From positions 5,033,303 through 5,097,302 of the forward strand of contig NZ_JHEG04000001.1 of the NCBI RefSeq assembly GCF_000760695.4: 64,000 nucleotides of DNA, given 5' to 3'. The notes beneath the pieces are model-generated. The model had not been told where the DNA came from. It did not search any database and saw only the letters and a list, made by a program, of their open reading frames with translations. Every line of letters starts with the position of its first letter. The stretch's first letter is position 1. Below are positions 36,443 through 46,743 of the stretch, piece by piece. Source of the DNA: Tolypothrix bouteillei VB521301. GTDB lineage: Bacteria > Cyanobacteriota > Cyanobacteriia > Cyanobacteriales > Nostocaceae. The translations under genes were made by a program, and so were the position numbers.

Positions 36443-37354
36443 CTAGGATGATAAACTGTGGCGCTCCAGCAAACGCAACCAACTATTTCTTGCTTGAGTG
36501 TATTCACTGGGACATTTCGCAGCCCTGCTTTTTGGCAAAATTCCTTTTTTAACTATATCAGTATATTTTTCAGGGTTTTTGCCATAAACCAAGCAAGCCA
36601 AATTAGCAAATCTTTGCAAATCTAAAGAATGTTCGTCTGCGAAGGGAATTGTTTCACCTTTGAGTTGTCCTTGTCCTTGTAAAGCAAAGGCGCGTGCTGT
36701 ATTAATCACTATTTCATCTGCTGCATTTTCCCCTTCGCCTTCTAATAACATGACAGCAGCTAGTGAATCAACAGCATCTTCTTCTCTTCCTGTTACCGGA
36801 ATCTTTAACAAATCAACGAGAGCGTGTCCTGTTTCATGTAGAACTACGAAAAACAAAACACTTGCAGCTTCTTCAAAGGCTTTATCTGTTGAACCTTTAG
36901 GAGAATCTTTAGAGAACAATTCTGCATAATGTGTGAGCAAGTCATAACAAATTTTTATTGATTGGTCACCGGGATTGTAATAAGCGTTTAACTCACCACA
37001 TTCTGTAAAGGCGATCGCTACATCCGTTGGTAAAGCTAATTGAAGACTGTTGAGTGCTTCTCCAACGGGTTCCAAGGCTTTAGATTTTCGCAATTCTTTT
37101 TGCAATTCACGATAAAACGGGCTTTTGACTTCTCCATAAACAATATGAAATTTGCCTGGTTGGTACTTTCTTTGCGCTACAAGGGTTTTGTCAGCTTCAG
37201 TTGCGATCGCACGACGGTTCTGTCCTATCAATAAACCAGCAGTTAAGTTGACACCAAGAACACCACACAAAGAAACAGCAAAGGCTTTTTGAAATAGCGA
37301 TTTTCTCGAAAACAAGTTAATAGCCCGATCTAATAAAAATTTATGTTTACGCAT
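36443..37354 (-). CDS. DUF4344 metallopeptidase, membrane-anchored or secreted
   Basis: 303 residues from the ATG at 37354; a TTG six codons upstream is rejected. A hydrophobic segment (about 26-46, AVSLCGVLGVNLTAGLLIG) acts as signal or anchor. The zinc motif HETGH sits in VLFFVVLHETGHALVDLLKI, and a conserved acidic GREEDAVDSLA segment 15 residues on fits the third ligand. This matches the DUF4344 family of putative zinc peptidases. Substrate unknown; it probably acts outside the cytoplasmic membrane. Monocistronic. Confidence 0.88.
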   Translation of the reverse strand: MRKHKFLLDRAINLFSRKSLFQKAFAVSLCGVLGVNLTAGLLIGQNRRAIATEADKTLVAQRKYQPGKFHIVYGEVKSPFYRELQKELRKSKALEPVGEALNSLQLALPTDVAIAFTECGELNAYYNPGDQSIKICYDLLTHYAELFSKDSPKGSTDKAFEEAASVLFFVVLHETGHALVDLLKIPVTGREEDAVDSLAAVMLLEGEGENAADEIVINTARAFALQGQGQLKGETIPFADEHSLDLQRFANLACLVYGKNPEKYTDIVKKGILPKSRAAKCPSEYTQARNSWLRLLERHSLSS

Positions 37355-37825
37355 GTAGTACCTTGAACGCAAAGAATAGAAAGCGTCTTAAGAGAGAGGG
37401 TTACTTTTTTTAACTACACGAACGTACTTAGTGATTCCAGAAACGAAGTATTTTTTTATAGCAGAAAGTTATTTATGTTTGTTAAAAATTAAGTAAAAAC
37501 TTCACAAATTTAAAGCAGTATTCTTACTGAAAAATTTATGAAATTTTAAAAACAAGTAAGTTGAGTTTTCTCGAAAATTAATTGTTTAACAAAGGCTCCA
37601 GTCCTAAAGGTAGCTTTCCAGTTCCCTAGAACCTAGTAAATTCAAGGGGTCATTGGTCACTACTCACTGTTAAAGCTTCATGATAGAAACACGGAGTTTT
37701 TGGGAAAAATAGCTTACAGTAAGTAGCTGGGCAAAAATCAACAAAAAGTTATTAAAAAATTAAACTTGCCTGAAACCCTTACTAATGAGCAATGACTAAT
37801 GACGAGCCTTACTTTGTGAAGAAAT
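37355..37825. other. AT-rich divergent spacer
   Basis: 471 bases between the DUF4344 gene and the rightward sensor kinase. Long A/T runs and a few short direct repeats of AATGAGCAATGACTAATGAC type near the right end. Promoters for both genes are expected; no specific operator is recognised. Confidence 0.45.
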
Positions 37826-40045
37826 ATGAATTTTTTATTAAAAAATATTATTTATAAAATAGCGTCTGGGAAAATATCACTCCGTCTATTCTTAATTATT
37901 CCTTTTCTGATTCAAATTTTTAGCGCCGTAGGTTTGATAGGATATTTTTCATTTAAAAATGGAGAAAGGGCTGTCAACGATCTTGCGAATCAACTGGAGC
38001 AGGAAATCAGTTCGCGAGTTCACCAGCATCTAGATCGATATTTAGCGACACCTCACCAAATTAATCAGCTTAATGCCAATGCTGTTGAACTGGGAAAACT
38101 AGACTTGCGAGATTTTCAGGGTGTAGGACATTACTTTTGGAAACAAATGTCCGTGTTTGACGTTGGTTATATTTACTATGTACTATCCACTGGAGAATAT
38201 GCAGGTGCTGGTATCTTCTTAGAGCCAAACAAAGTTACTATCGACGAACTCTCTACTAACACTCAACATAAAGCCAATACTTACGCTACGGATAGTCAGG
38301 GAAATCGTACTAAGTTGATAAAATCCTACGATAACTACCATCCTCAAGAAGAAGCAGCTTATACTGATGCTGTTAAAGCTGGTAAAGCTGTATGGAGCCA
38401 GGTTTATCAATGGGATAACTTTCCTAATATTATTTCAATTTCTGCAAGTTATCCGCTATATACCAAGACAAACAAACTTGTAGGGGTACTGGTAACTAAC
38501 TTGCGGTTAGCACAAATAAGTGATTTTCTCCGCAAGTTAAAAGTTAGTTCTTTAGGTAAAGCATTTGTTATTGAACGTGATGGTTTAGTTATTGCTAGTT
38601 CCAGTCAAGAACAGCCTTATACTTTGTCTGATGGGAAAGCACAACGTCTAAATGTTATTAACAGCACAGACTTTCTGATTCAATCTACAGCTACCTATCT
38701 AAAAAAACATTATGGCGATTTTAGAAAGATTCAGAGCCAACAAAATCTTGACTTTATGCTTCAAGGAAAGCGCCAGTTTATTCAAGTTGCTCCCTGGCGC
38801 GATAAGTTTGGGCTAGATTGGCTAGTTGTTGTAGTTGTCCCAGAAACCAGTTTTATGGAGCAAATCCATGCCAATACGCAAACTACTATATTACTATCCT
38901 TTGGTGCTTTAGGTGTAGCAGCAATATTGGGAATTTTTACCTCTCACTGGATTGTAGATCCTATTCGGAAATTGAGGATAGCCAGTCAGGCGATCGCCTC
39001 TGGAAAAATAGAGCAAACTGTTGATTTTAAAGGAATAGAAGAAATAGAAGCCTTAGGTCAATCCTTTAATCATATGGCAATACAATTAGAATCTTCCTTT
39101 AAAGAATTAGAGATTCGTGTCGCGCAACGGACAACTGAGTTACAACAAAAAAATGTAGATTTAGAACAAGCATTAGAAGAACTTAAACGCACTCAAAGCC
39201 ACTTAATTCAAGTAGAGAAAATGTCTAGCTTAGGGCAACTGATAGCGGGAATTGCTCATGAAATTAACAACCCTATCAATTTTATTCATGGCAATATAAA
39301 TTATGCTCATGATTACATACAATCTTTGCTCGAGTTGATTGAGATATACCAGAAAGAATGTCCAATAAAAACTTCATTAATTGACGAAAAAATAACAAAT
39401 ATAGATTTAAATTTTATTACAAAAGATTTGATCGATATTATCAAATCCATGAAATTGGGAACAACACGGATTCAGAAAATTGTTTTGGGCTTGCGTAATT
39501 TTTCCCGTCTGGATGAAGCCATCATGAAGCCGGTGGATATTCATGAAGGGATTGAAAGTACGTTAATGATTTTGCAACATCGCTTACTTGCAAGCGATAA
39601 CTGGAGCAAAATTAACATTATTAAAGAGTACGGAAAATTACCTTTAGTTAACTGTTATGCTTCTAGCTTAAATCAGGTATTTATGAATCTTTTGAGTAAT
39701 GCAATTGATGCTTTAGAAGAGGCAAAGAGGCATAGATCTGGAGACTTAGAATTAACTCTTAACTCCGAGTGCCCAACAATTCAAATTTCTACTGAATTGG
39801 CTGGATTAAACACTGTAAAAATTTGCATTACTGATAACGGTTGTGGTATCGATTGTGAGATACAAAAGAAAGTTTTCGATCCCTTTTTTACTACTAAGCC
39901 TGTAGGTTCTGGTACGGGGTTGGGGTTATCAATTAGTTATCAGATTGTTGTTGAAAAACACGGAGGACGGCTATACTGTCATTCCACACCCGGAAAAGGG
40001 ACTTGTTTTGTCGTTGAGATCCCTATAGCGATCGCTACTCAATGA
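37826..40045 (+). CDS. Membrane sensor histidine kinase with Cache-type sensor and HAMP
   Basis: 739 residues. Transmembrane helix 1 (about 20-43) and helix 2 (about 352-372) flank a 300-residue extracytoplasmic domain with dCache-like features (FDVGYIYYVLSTGEYAGAGI, GVLVTNLRLAQISDFLRKL). A HAMP domain (SHWIVDPIRKLRIASQAIAS) and a coiled coil lead to the H-box KMSSLGQLIAGIAHEINNPI, phospho-accepting His in AHEINNP. The ATPase domain has NLLSNAIDAL (N-box), ITDNGCGID (G1) and DPFFTTKPVGSGTGLGLSIS (F and G2). It should sense a small external molecule and phosphorylate an unlinked regulator. Monocistronic. Confidence 0.94.
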   Translation: MNFLLKNIIYKIASGKISLRLFLIIPFLIQIFSAVGLIGYFSFKNGERAVNDLANQLEQEISSRVHQHLDRYLATPHQINQLNANAVELGKLDLRDFQGVGHYFWKQMSVFDVGYIYYVLSTGEYAGAGIFLEPNKVTIDELSTNTQHKANTYATDSQGNRTKLIKSYDNYHPQEEAAYTDAVKAGKAVWSQVYQWDNFPNIISISASYPLYTKTNKLVGVLVTNLRLAQISDFLRKLKVSSLGKAFVIERDGLVIASSSQEQPYTLSDGKAQRLNVINSTDFLIQSTATYLKKHYGDFRKIQSQQNLDFMLQGKRQFIQVAPWRDKFGLDWLVVVVVPETSFMEQIHANTQTTILLSFGALGVAAILGIFTSHWIVDPIRKLRIASQAIASGKIEQTVDFKGIEEIEALGQSFNHMAIQLESSFKELEIRVAQRTTELQQKNVDLEQALEELKRTQSHLIQVEKMSSLGQLIAGIAHEINNPINFIHGNINYAHDYIQSLLELIEIYQKECPIKTSLIDEKITNIDLNFITKDLIDIIKSMKLGTTRIQKIVLGLRNFSRLDEAIMKPVDIHEGIESTLMILQHRLLASDNWSKINIIKEYGKLPLVNCYASSLNQVFMNLLSNAIDALEEAKRHRSGDLELTLNSECPTIQISTELAGLNTVKICITDNGCGIDCEIQKKVFDPFFTTKPVGSGTGLGLSISYQIVVEKHGGRLYCHSTPGKGTCFVVEIPIAIATQ

Positions 40046-40288
40046 CTGTTGAGTGCGCTCGCTTTCGATCGGGTATCTCTAGCTTGGAACGAAGTCAGCA
40101 CTTAGCGATCGAATCCCCGAGAACTGTTAAGAATGTTAAGGATGCCGTTGACAAATAATAGCTCTCACCTCTCACCTCGATCCGGATCGAGAGAAAAACG
40201 GGACTTTGCGCCAAGTAAGGGTCGATCTCTCCCATTAAACAGATGTTTCCTTCAAGAAGCTAGGGTTCTTGCAGCCCTTGCAATTAAA

Positions 40289-41266
40289 TCACTCACAAAA
40301 CTGTAATCCTTGGCGCGAACAGTTAAATAAATGCAAACCAAACTTCTGCGAAAGTTCTTCGCATACTTTCACACCACGAATACTATTACCTCGCGAGTCT
40401 AACAGAGGTGAAAAGACTCCAATGCCCATACGGTTGGGAATAACTGCAATAATTCCACCAGAAATACCGCTTTTTGCTGGAATCCCAATTTTATAAGCCC
40501 ATTCACCAGCGAAATTATACATTCCACAGGTATACATAACACTAAGAATGTCTTTAATATAACGGCTATCTATGGATTGTTCTCTTGTTATGGGGTTAAT
40601 ACCTTTGTTAGCAAGGGTTGCTGCCATAACTGCTAAGTCGCGACAGTTTACCATGACCGCACACTGTTGGAAGTAAAGATCTAGTGTTTCATCAACGCTT
40701 TGGTCGATCGTGCCAAAATTTAACATCAGGTGTGCCATTGCACGGTTGCGATGTCCTGTCACGCGCTCTGAGGTAAATACCGAGATATCAACAAATACAT
40801 TATGACCCGTATATCGACGGAACATATCTAGCATTCGATTGAGTCTTTCGATTGCATCTGTACCCTTAATCAAGCTTGTGGTTGCAATTGCTCCTGCGTT
40901 CACCATTGGGTTGTAAGGGCGTTTCGATACCTCATCAAGAACAATGGCGTTAAATGCATCTCCTGTTGGTTCAACACCAACTTTTGTCAAAAGGTAATCT
41001 CGTCCGCGATCTTCGAGAGCAAGTCCGTAGACAAAAACTTTAGAAATCGATTGAATGGTAAATAATTCGTTGTAGTCTCCCACTTGATAAACTTCTCCAT
41101 TCACAGTGGCGATGCAAATACTGAATAACTCAGGATTGACTTTGGAAAGTTCTGGAATATAGTTAGCCACCGCGCCATCCTGCAAGGACTTGTACTGGGA
41201 ATGCAGTTCACTCAAAAAAGGTTCTACAGACGATGCAGTTATTTTTAATTCTTCTTGTTTTGCCAT
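40289..41266 (-). CDS. glsA: Glutaminase
   Basis: 325 residues of the serine-dependent beta-lactamase-fold glutaminase family. The catalytic SxxK is in [10 protein letters not shown] (Ser73, Lys76). Other family segments are [57 protein letters not shown] and [20 protein letters not shown]. It converts glutamine to glutamate and ammonia in the cytoplasm. Full length and intact. It faces the sensor kinase convergently across 243 bases that include the perfect palindrome CTCGATCCGGATCGAG (40176-40191). Confidence 0.95.
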   Translation of the reverse strand: MAKQEELKITASSVEPFLSELHSQYKSLQDGAVANYIPELSKVNPELFSICIATVNGEVYQVGDYNELFTIQSISKVFVYGLALEDRGRDYLLTKVGVEPTGDAFNAIVLDEVSKRPYNPMVNAGAIATTSLIKGTDAIERLNRMLDMFRRYTGHNVFVDISVFTSERVTGHRNRAMAHLMLNFGTIDQSVDETLDLYFQQCAVMVNCRDLAVMAATLANKGINPITREQSIDSRYIKDILSVMYTCGMYNFAGEWAYKIGIPAKSGISGGIIAVIPNRMGIGVFSPLLDSRGNSIRGVKVCEELSQKFGLHLFNCSRQGLQFCE

Positions 41267-42022
41267 GAGGGCTGTTAGTTAAATAACAAAACTTATGCTT
41301 TCTTTTTATGCCGCAGATAAGATACCATGTACTTGCTCATTTGCAAGTATTTTCTTTAACATAGTTATATTTTTAACTTGTTAATTTTGTACATTATAAC
41401 TTTTTTTGGCATTAATAAATTAATAGTAATCGTGGTTATTACAAAAATCTTTTTTTTCAAACTGCTTGTAATAAAACCATTTGAGATGTTAGAGATGGTA
41501 AAAGTCATGCACGAGTTAGTGGCTCTTTCTGTGAAGAAAGCATGATTTTGACAGTTTGGTCTGTTGACTCAAACTTTAAATTTTTTACCAGTGGCACGAC
41601 GAAAATTTTACGTGTAAACACGTAAAATTTCTTGTCGGTCTCGTTAAGCTACCATTAACTAGCTCTAAATACAACCGTATATACCGTCTTGATTAATTTG
41701 ATTAATAAATGTTGTGAAGATTTAACAACAAATTTTTTTATTTAAGAAAAAAAGCGATACAGGGCGAAAAGACTCGTGAGAGTAAGGTTTTGCGCGAAAA
41801 AGGAGAGTAAAAATTTGAGAAGGTTACCAACACCTACGCTAAAACCCCGATCCCCAACACCGTTTTTTCGTGATAGTGTGATGCAGTTAAAAGCAAAAAG
41901 TGAAAGCGGAACGAGTTTGAATTTTGGGAATGTGTCGAAACGCTTTTTGTAACGTTTCTACAATCAAAAACCCCGCTAATTTAACGAAACTTCTGTTCTT
42001 CAGTCGCTTTAATATCGGACGC
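41267..42022. other. 756-base divergent spacer with a large perfect hairpin
   Basis: It separates glsA from the rightward rlpA-like gene. At 41597-41636, AAATTTTACGTG and CACGTAAAATTT pair around TAAA, and outer CGAC/GTCG bases extend the stem. There is no T-run beyond it. The rest is AT-rich, with a basic-looking frame near 41790 that has no homology I recognise. Confidence 0.6.
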
Positions 42023-43132
42023 ATGAATTATAAACTTTTGTGGGCTGTTGTAGCTCTGTTCACTACTGTTTTTGGCACACCGTCAATTGGTCGCGCTCAA
42101 GCAATCAAGGAAACGGCTTCAACTTCGCAAACTGTAGCTTCATCAGATGTAGTGAAAGTAGGGGAGTATCAACCAAAGACAGAAAACCTTGCTAAAAATG
42201 CATCTGCGATCGCGGAAATTCACACGCATAATTTAGCAGGGCATCAGGCAGCAACGCTCTATCTTCGCAAGATTCCTGTTCTTACCTTTGTAGGTAAACA
42301 GCCTGTATCAACCTCAGGAATTAAGGTTGGTTCCGTTGGTGATACCAGTGCCAAGGTTGGTGGTACACGAGATTTCAGCACTGATGGATTGAACCAAGCA
42401 AAGGTTTCCTCAATAGGAAACAGTGCGGACATCAAAAATCAGCCTGTAGCTGCAGCTAATGACCCAGTTCAAAGAGCAACAGTGGTAGCAGCAAAAATCA
42501 ATCAGTTAGTTTTAGATAAAGTCGATCCCAACAAGATTGCAGTGAGTTGGGAATCTGCTAAAGGAATGCCAACGTCGGAGAATCAGCCAACACAGAAAGG
42601 GCGCTATCTCATCAAGGTTGATGGCAAAGAACTCGTGGAAATTAATGGCGATACACGACTTGCAGATACAACCAACGACCCGGCAAAAGACGCACTGCAA
42701 GCAACCAATCGCATGCGGAGACTGCTTGGTAATGCAGCTCCTCTGAACGAAATCGCGAATTTACCCGTGCAATCGCCCCTGCAAATTCCAAAAATCTCAC
42801 TACCAAAGTTACCGACTCAAATTGCTAGCAGAGTACGCGGTACGCTTCAAGGTATGGCATCTTGGTACGGTTATGACGGTTCTGGCAATCGGACTGCTAC
42901 TGGTGAAAGGTACAATCCAGAAGGATTAACCGCCGCCCATCGCAGCTTACCTTTTGGAACAAGAGTCCGTGTCACTAACACCCGCAATGGTCGCTCTGTT
43001 GTAGTGCGAATTAATGACAGGGGTCCATTTATTCGGGGTCGAGTTATTGACCTTTCTGCTGGCGCAGCAAGAATTCTCGGTGTAATGAGCACAGGTATTG
43101 CTCCGGTGCGTATCGAAGTCCTAGGAAGGTAA
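42023..43132 (+). CDS. RlpA-like lytic transglycosylase with double-psi beta-barrel
   Basis: 369 residues from the ATG at 42023 ([20 protein letters not shown], signal peptide ending near GRAQA). A frame start 33 codons earlier is rejected because it buries the signal peptide. The middle is a low-complexity Thr/Ser/Lys linker with a possible SPOR-independent region. The C-terminal RlpA domain (about 275-369) has [40 protein letters not shown] and [20 protein letters not shown], including the catalytic Asp and GPF motifs. It should act on denuded peptidoglycan, a matter of interest in a filament former. No lipobox and no SPOR domain are present. Confidence 0.9.
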   Translation: MNYKLLWAVVALFTTVFGTPSIGRAQAIKETASTSQTVASSDVVKVGEYQPKTENLAKNASAIAEIHTHNLAGHQAATLYLRKIPVLTFVGKQPVSTSGIKVGSVGDTSAKVGGTRDFSTDGLNQAKVSSIGNSADIKNQPVAAANDPVQRATVVAAKINQLVLDKVDPNKIAVSWESAKGMPTSENQPTQKGRYLIKVDGKELVEINGDTRLADTTNDPAKDALQATNRMRRLLGNAAPLNEIANLPVQSPLQIPKISLPKLPTQIASRVRGTLQGMASWYGYDGSGNRTATGERYNPEGLTAAHRSLPFGTRVRVTNTRNGRSVVVRINDRGPFIRGRVIDLSAGAARILGVMSTGIAPVRIEVLGR

Positions 43133-43292
43133 GGAATTATGAATTATGAATTATGAATTGGGAAGCAATACCTGATTTCATAATTCATCACTCAGCATTC
43201 ATAATTCATTCAATCCCCTAGTTTCCGATCTCTTCCTCAGTTCAGATATAAACTAACGGGGGAGAGAAGCTAGAAAAACTAGGGGTATTTTT

Positions 43293-44891
43293 GTGCGATT
43301 GCTGTCAACTGTTGCTGCTTTACGCTGCTATTTGGCTAAACGCCGTTTTGAGATTCAACCTTTAACCAATGAAAAACCGCTGCAGTATGATATAACTGCA
43401 AGGTCTAAAACAGCAGTGGGTTTGGTTCCCACTATGGGGGCTTTGCATCAGGGTCATGTGAGTTTAATTGAACGTGCGCGACAAGAAAATGCCACGACGA
43501 TCGTGAGTATATTTGTCAATCCACTGCAATTTGGTCCTAATGAAGATTATCAACGCTATCCCCGCACTTTAGATAAAGATTTGCAATTGTGCGAAGAATT
43601 TGGGGTAGATGCTATTTTTGCTCCTTCTCCGGAAGAAATGGGAGTTATCGAGAAGAGTATACAAGAATCTATTGATACACAAGTTACCCCGCCATCTGCT
43701 ATGATATCTGGCTTGTGTGGTCGTTCTCGAGTGGGTCACTTTCAGGGTGTAGCGACAATTGTAACCAAGCTTTTTAACTTGGTACAGCCAGACCGCGCCT
43801 ATTTTGGTCAAAAAGATGGTCAGCAGCTTGCCATTATTAGACGGCTAGTTGCCGATTTGAATTTTCCGATAGAGATTGTTGCTTGTCCAACTGTACGGGA
43901 AGCATCGGGTCTTGCTTTGAGTTCTCGCAACCAATATTTGAATGCAGAACTTCATCAGCAAGCAGCCCTGCTGTATCGCAGCTTGCAACAAGCTCAAGCA
44001 GTGTTTCACACGGGTGTTCGCAAGAGCCATACTCTTTTATCAGTAGTCCAGCAAGAAATAGCAATGGCGAGTTCTGTTTTAGTGGAATATATTGAATTGG
44101 TTGAACCAAATACTTTGATGCCTATAGAGACAATAGAGGAGGAAGGGATGCTGGCGATCGCAGCTCGTCTTGGTTCCACACGGTTGATTGACAACATTGT
44201 CCTGCGCGATCGCAAACCCATTATCGCAATAGACGGACCTGCGGGGGCGGGAAAATCCACTGTCGCCCGTCAGGTAGCGGCAAAACTGGGTCTAGTTTAT
44301 TTAGACTCAGGGGCTATGTATCGAGCCGTGACTTGGTTGGTGCTGCAAAGGGGAATTCCCCTTGACGATGAGTGCTCCATTGCAGAAGTCGCGAGCCAGT
44401 GTTTCATAGAACTTACCCCTAACGAGGATTTACAAGCTCCGGTACGGGTTTGGATTAACGGGACTGATGTTACCCAGGTTATTCGTACTATGGAGGTGAC
44501 ATCCAAAGTTTCTACAGTAGCAGCACAGAGTTCTGTACGTCAAGCTTTGGTGAAGATACAACAAAGTTGGGGGAAAAAAGGAGGTTTAGTTGCTGAAGGC
44601 AGGGACATTGGAACTCAAGTTTTTCCTGATGCCGAGGTAAAAATTTTCTTAACTGCTTCTGTCAGCGAGCGGGCTCGCCGGCGTCAAGAAGATTACAAAA
44701 GACTCGGTCAACCTGAAGTTAGTTTAGAGCAATTAGAACGCGATATTGCCGAAAGAGACTGGAAAGACAGCAATCGGAAAGTTTCTCCCCTAAAGAAAGC
44801 GGCAGATGCTGTTGAAATCAAGACTGACGGTATGAGTGTGATTCAAGTCATTGAAACAATTGTTGACTTCTACCAGCAAAAGTTGTCTTAA
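43293..44891 (+). CDS. panC/cmk: Bifunctional pantothenate synthetase / cytidylate kinase
   Basis: 532 residues from a GTG at 43293. Part 1 (about 1-300) is pantothenate synthetase: VGLVPTMGALHQGHVSLIER (HIGH-type), SIFVNPLQFGPNEDYQRYPR, AYFGQKDGQQLAIIRRLVAD and SSRNQYLN (KMSKS-like region). Part 2 (about 308-532) is CMP kinase: P-loop AIDGPAGAGKSTVARQVAAK, LGLVYLDSGAMYRAVTWLVL, and EGRDIGTQVFPDAEVKIFLT. The fusion joins coenzyme A and nucleotide metabolism and is characteristic of cyanobacteria. A repeat hairpin lies 93 bases after the stop. Confidence 0.96.
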   Translation: MRLLSTVAALRCYLAKRRFEIQPLTNEKPLQYDITARSKTAVGLVPTMGALHQGHVSLIERARQENATTIVSIFVNPLQFGPNEDYQRYPRTLDKDLQLCEEFGVDAIFAPSPEEMGVIEKSIQESIDTQVTPPSAMISGLCGRSRVGHFQGVATIVTKLFNLVQPDRAYFGQKDGQQLAIIRRLVADLNFPIEIVACPTVREASGLALSSRNQYLNAELHQQAALLYRSLQQAQAVFHTGVRKSHTLLSVVQQEIAMASSVLVEYIELVEPNTLMPIETIEEEGMLAIAARLGSTRLIDNIVLRDRKPIIAIDGPAGAGKSTVARQVAAKLGLVYLDSGAMYRAVTWLVLQRGIPLDDECSIAEVASQCFIELTPNEDLQAPVRVWINGTDVTQVIRTMEVTSKVSTVAAQSSVRQALVKIQQSWGKKGGLVAEGRDIGTQVFPDAEVKIFLTASVSERARRRQEDYKRLGQPEVSLEQLERDIAERDWKDSNRKVSPLKKAADAVEIKTDGMSVIQVIETIVDFYQQKLS

Positions 44892-44983
44892 CTATCACAC
44901 AGTATTTTTCACTATTTTTATCCGAAGCTCTTATCGTAAATTGTGCCTTATGGCGATTTAAATTGATATATAGCTGCGGGCAT

Positions 44984-45017
44984 AGAAACCCGGTTTCTTC
45001 AAGAAACCGGGTTTCTT
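44984..45017. repeat. Palindromic repeat AGAAACCCGGTTTCTT / AAGAAACCGGGTTTCTT
   Basis: Two nested 15-17-base arms form a near-perfect hairpin downstream of panC/cmk. This sequence type recurs in spacers of many filamentous cyanobacteria. It may serve as terminator here; no T-run follows. Confidence 0.85.
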
Positions 45018-45234
45018 GACCCAAGGTTAAACAGCAGATTGTTAAGATCTGCTGTGTTGTTGCGTCTATCATCCCGATATAATGATACAAAAGTATTACT
45101 TTTTCCTTGATTCTTTCCCTTCTTCCACGCCAGTCGCTTTAAGTCGGGCATTGTCCGCATAAAGTGCTGGCTCCTCTGTCCTCTGCCTTTTTTCTTGTAA
45201 ACTTGATATTTAAAACACTGAGAACTGCCGTAAG

Positions 45235-46110
45235 ATGATGAAACCATCTGCAAAATTCGACTTTGAGGACGAGAAGTATAGCGCAAGAGCTTCTCAAGTC
45301 ATTCCTTGGTGTCAGATGATCAATCCTCGGTATGGCACAGAGGGCTTACAACCCTATGGATTAGCGATTAAGCTAGATAATGCTCATGCAGTTGGCTTTC
45401 AAAGCGATCGCTCCTGGCAGCAAATAGAGCATGAATTTAGTTCTGGAGTTGAAACGGTCTTTATGACCACAACTCCACGCGTAGTCATAGTCAGGCGAGG
45501 ACCTTTATCTGTCAAAGACCGAGAGACTGGAATCAAATTAGGAACACTCAAAGATAATTACGATGCTTTTTTAGCAGACAAACTTAAATTTAAAACATTT
45601 ACTCGCTATTTAATTTATTTAGTAGGGGAAGATAAAAAGTTTTTACACGAGACGCCATTACAATTAACTCTTAATGGTGCAGCAGGAGCAAGTTTTAGTA
45701 AAAGCTACTGCGAGTATCAACAAGGTAGGATAACAAGCGGATTTCTCGCTGAATTAGAAAAAGCTTATGCTGGATATCGTCGTCTACCCGTAACACCTAA
45801 AGGTCCTCTCTTTCACGCTCACGGGATTTTTTGCCCAATCATAAACTGCGAAGAAAGAGGAATTGAACCAAATACAGTTTTAGTGGCTTCAACAGTGGAT
45901 TACAAACATCCCACAGTTTCTACACTCACAGATTATCTCATTGCTTCTGATGCTGAGGAATCTGGAGTGATTTGTAAAACTTTTGAAGAATATAAAGAGT
46001 TTGGCAAGGATACGGCAAAAGTAGAAACATCTAAAATGGCAATGGCAGGAGTTTCAAATTCCTCCTACGTCTATCCTGATGAAGATGACTTTGCTTATCC
46101 ACCATACTAG
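45235..46110 (+). CDS. DUF5895 protein, unknown function
   Basis: 291 residues, no signal or membrane segment. The start MKPSAKFDFEDEKYSARASQ and VIPWCQMINPRYGTEGLQPY match the cyanobacterial DUF5895 family as I know it. A mid-region GDKLKF..FTRYLIYLVGED and an acidic tail (YVYPDEDDFAYPPY) are also seen. No catalytic motif is visible. A role in nucleic-acid or mobile-element biology has been suggested for similar single-strand-binding-like proteins, but that is not shown here. Two ATGs in a row (45235 and 45238) are available; the second is equally good. Confidence 0.8.
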   Translation: MMKPSAKFDFEDEKYSARASQVIPWCQMINPRYGTEGLQPYGLAIKLDNAHAVGFQSDRSWQQIEHEFSSGVETVFMTTTPRVVIVRRGPLSVKDRETGIKLGTLKDNYDAFLADKLKFKTFTRYLIYLVGEDKKFLHETPLQLTLNGAAGASFSKSYCEYQQGRITSGFLAELEKAYAGYRRLPVTPKGPLFHAHGIFCPIINCEERGIEPNTVLVASTVDYKHPTVSTLTDYLIASDAEESGVICKTFEEYKEFGKDTAKVETSKMAMAGVSNSSYVYPDEDDFAYPPY

Positions 46111-46129
46111 GTAAAAAGCTCATTGGTTG

Positions 46130-46161
46130 GATACCTGGCTTCTTTCAGAAAGTCAGGTATC
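46130..46161 (+). terminator. Hairpin after the DUF5895 gene
   Basis: GATACCTGGCTT pairs with AAGTCAGGTATC around an 8-base loop, 19 bases after the stop. T-run is short (TT), so termination may be moderate. Confidence 0.6.
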
Positions 46162-46743
46162 TTGCTAGACGGTAAGGACTGCGGGAAATCACGTTTATTC
46201 AATTCAAGGCTCAATCTGATGCTACTTCTCTATGATGGGGTGGTTGATGTTCTATTGGCGATCGCTCGGATAAGCCACGATCCGATGGTTTGGGATTTGG
46301 TTTTCGTGAAATTGGGGGAGAACCACCACAATCATCTTCGTCATTTATTTATGGCCTGATTGTCTGCTGGCTTAGCTTCTATAATACTTCTCTATGTTAC
46401 TCGGTAAGTATCTGCGTTAATGTTCTGACTTAGAGTTACATTGTGCCAGAATATTATTTTTTTATCTTTTACATATTGTTACATGGGTTTGTCGATCTAC
46501 GCTTGCCTATTTACAATAAACAAGGAATCTCACTGGCTAGTATTGCGTTTAACAACTCAGTGATGTATAAAATCCAGAGTGAAAACTCACGGAATACAGA
46601 AAATTTTTGTGAATAGTGTGTCAGTTAAAAAATCTTGAAGTGGTGAAGGTTTCTAGACCACTTAATTAATTAAAAAAAAGTAAAGGAGGGCTGTTTTTCA
46701 TTGAGTTCTAAAGTTCTCTGAAATTTATACTTAGGGAGTCTCC
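46162..46743. other. Long spacer upstream of the lipoxygenase gene
   Basis: About 580 bases with no supportable gene; a 78-codon forward frame (46123-46359) overlaps the hairpin and is rejected. The right half is AT-rich with ACATATTGTTACATGGG and TTAATTAATTAAAAAAAAG blocks and should hold the promoter of the oxylipin locus. Confidence 0.5.

Noticed and set aside
44984..45017. Hairpin as a novel riboregulator
   Set aside because: The sequence is a repeat type common in filamentous cyanobacterial spacers; terminator or repeat is the simpler reading.
46123..46359. 78-codon forward frame after DUF5895
   Set aside because: Overlaps a terminator-like hairpin and shows no homology I recognise.
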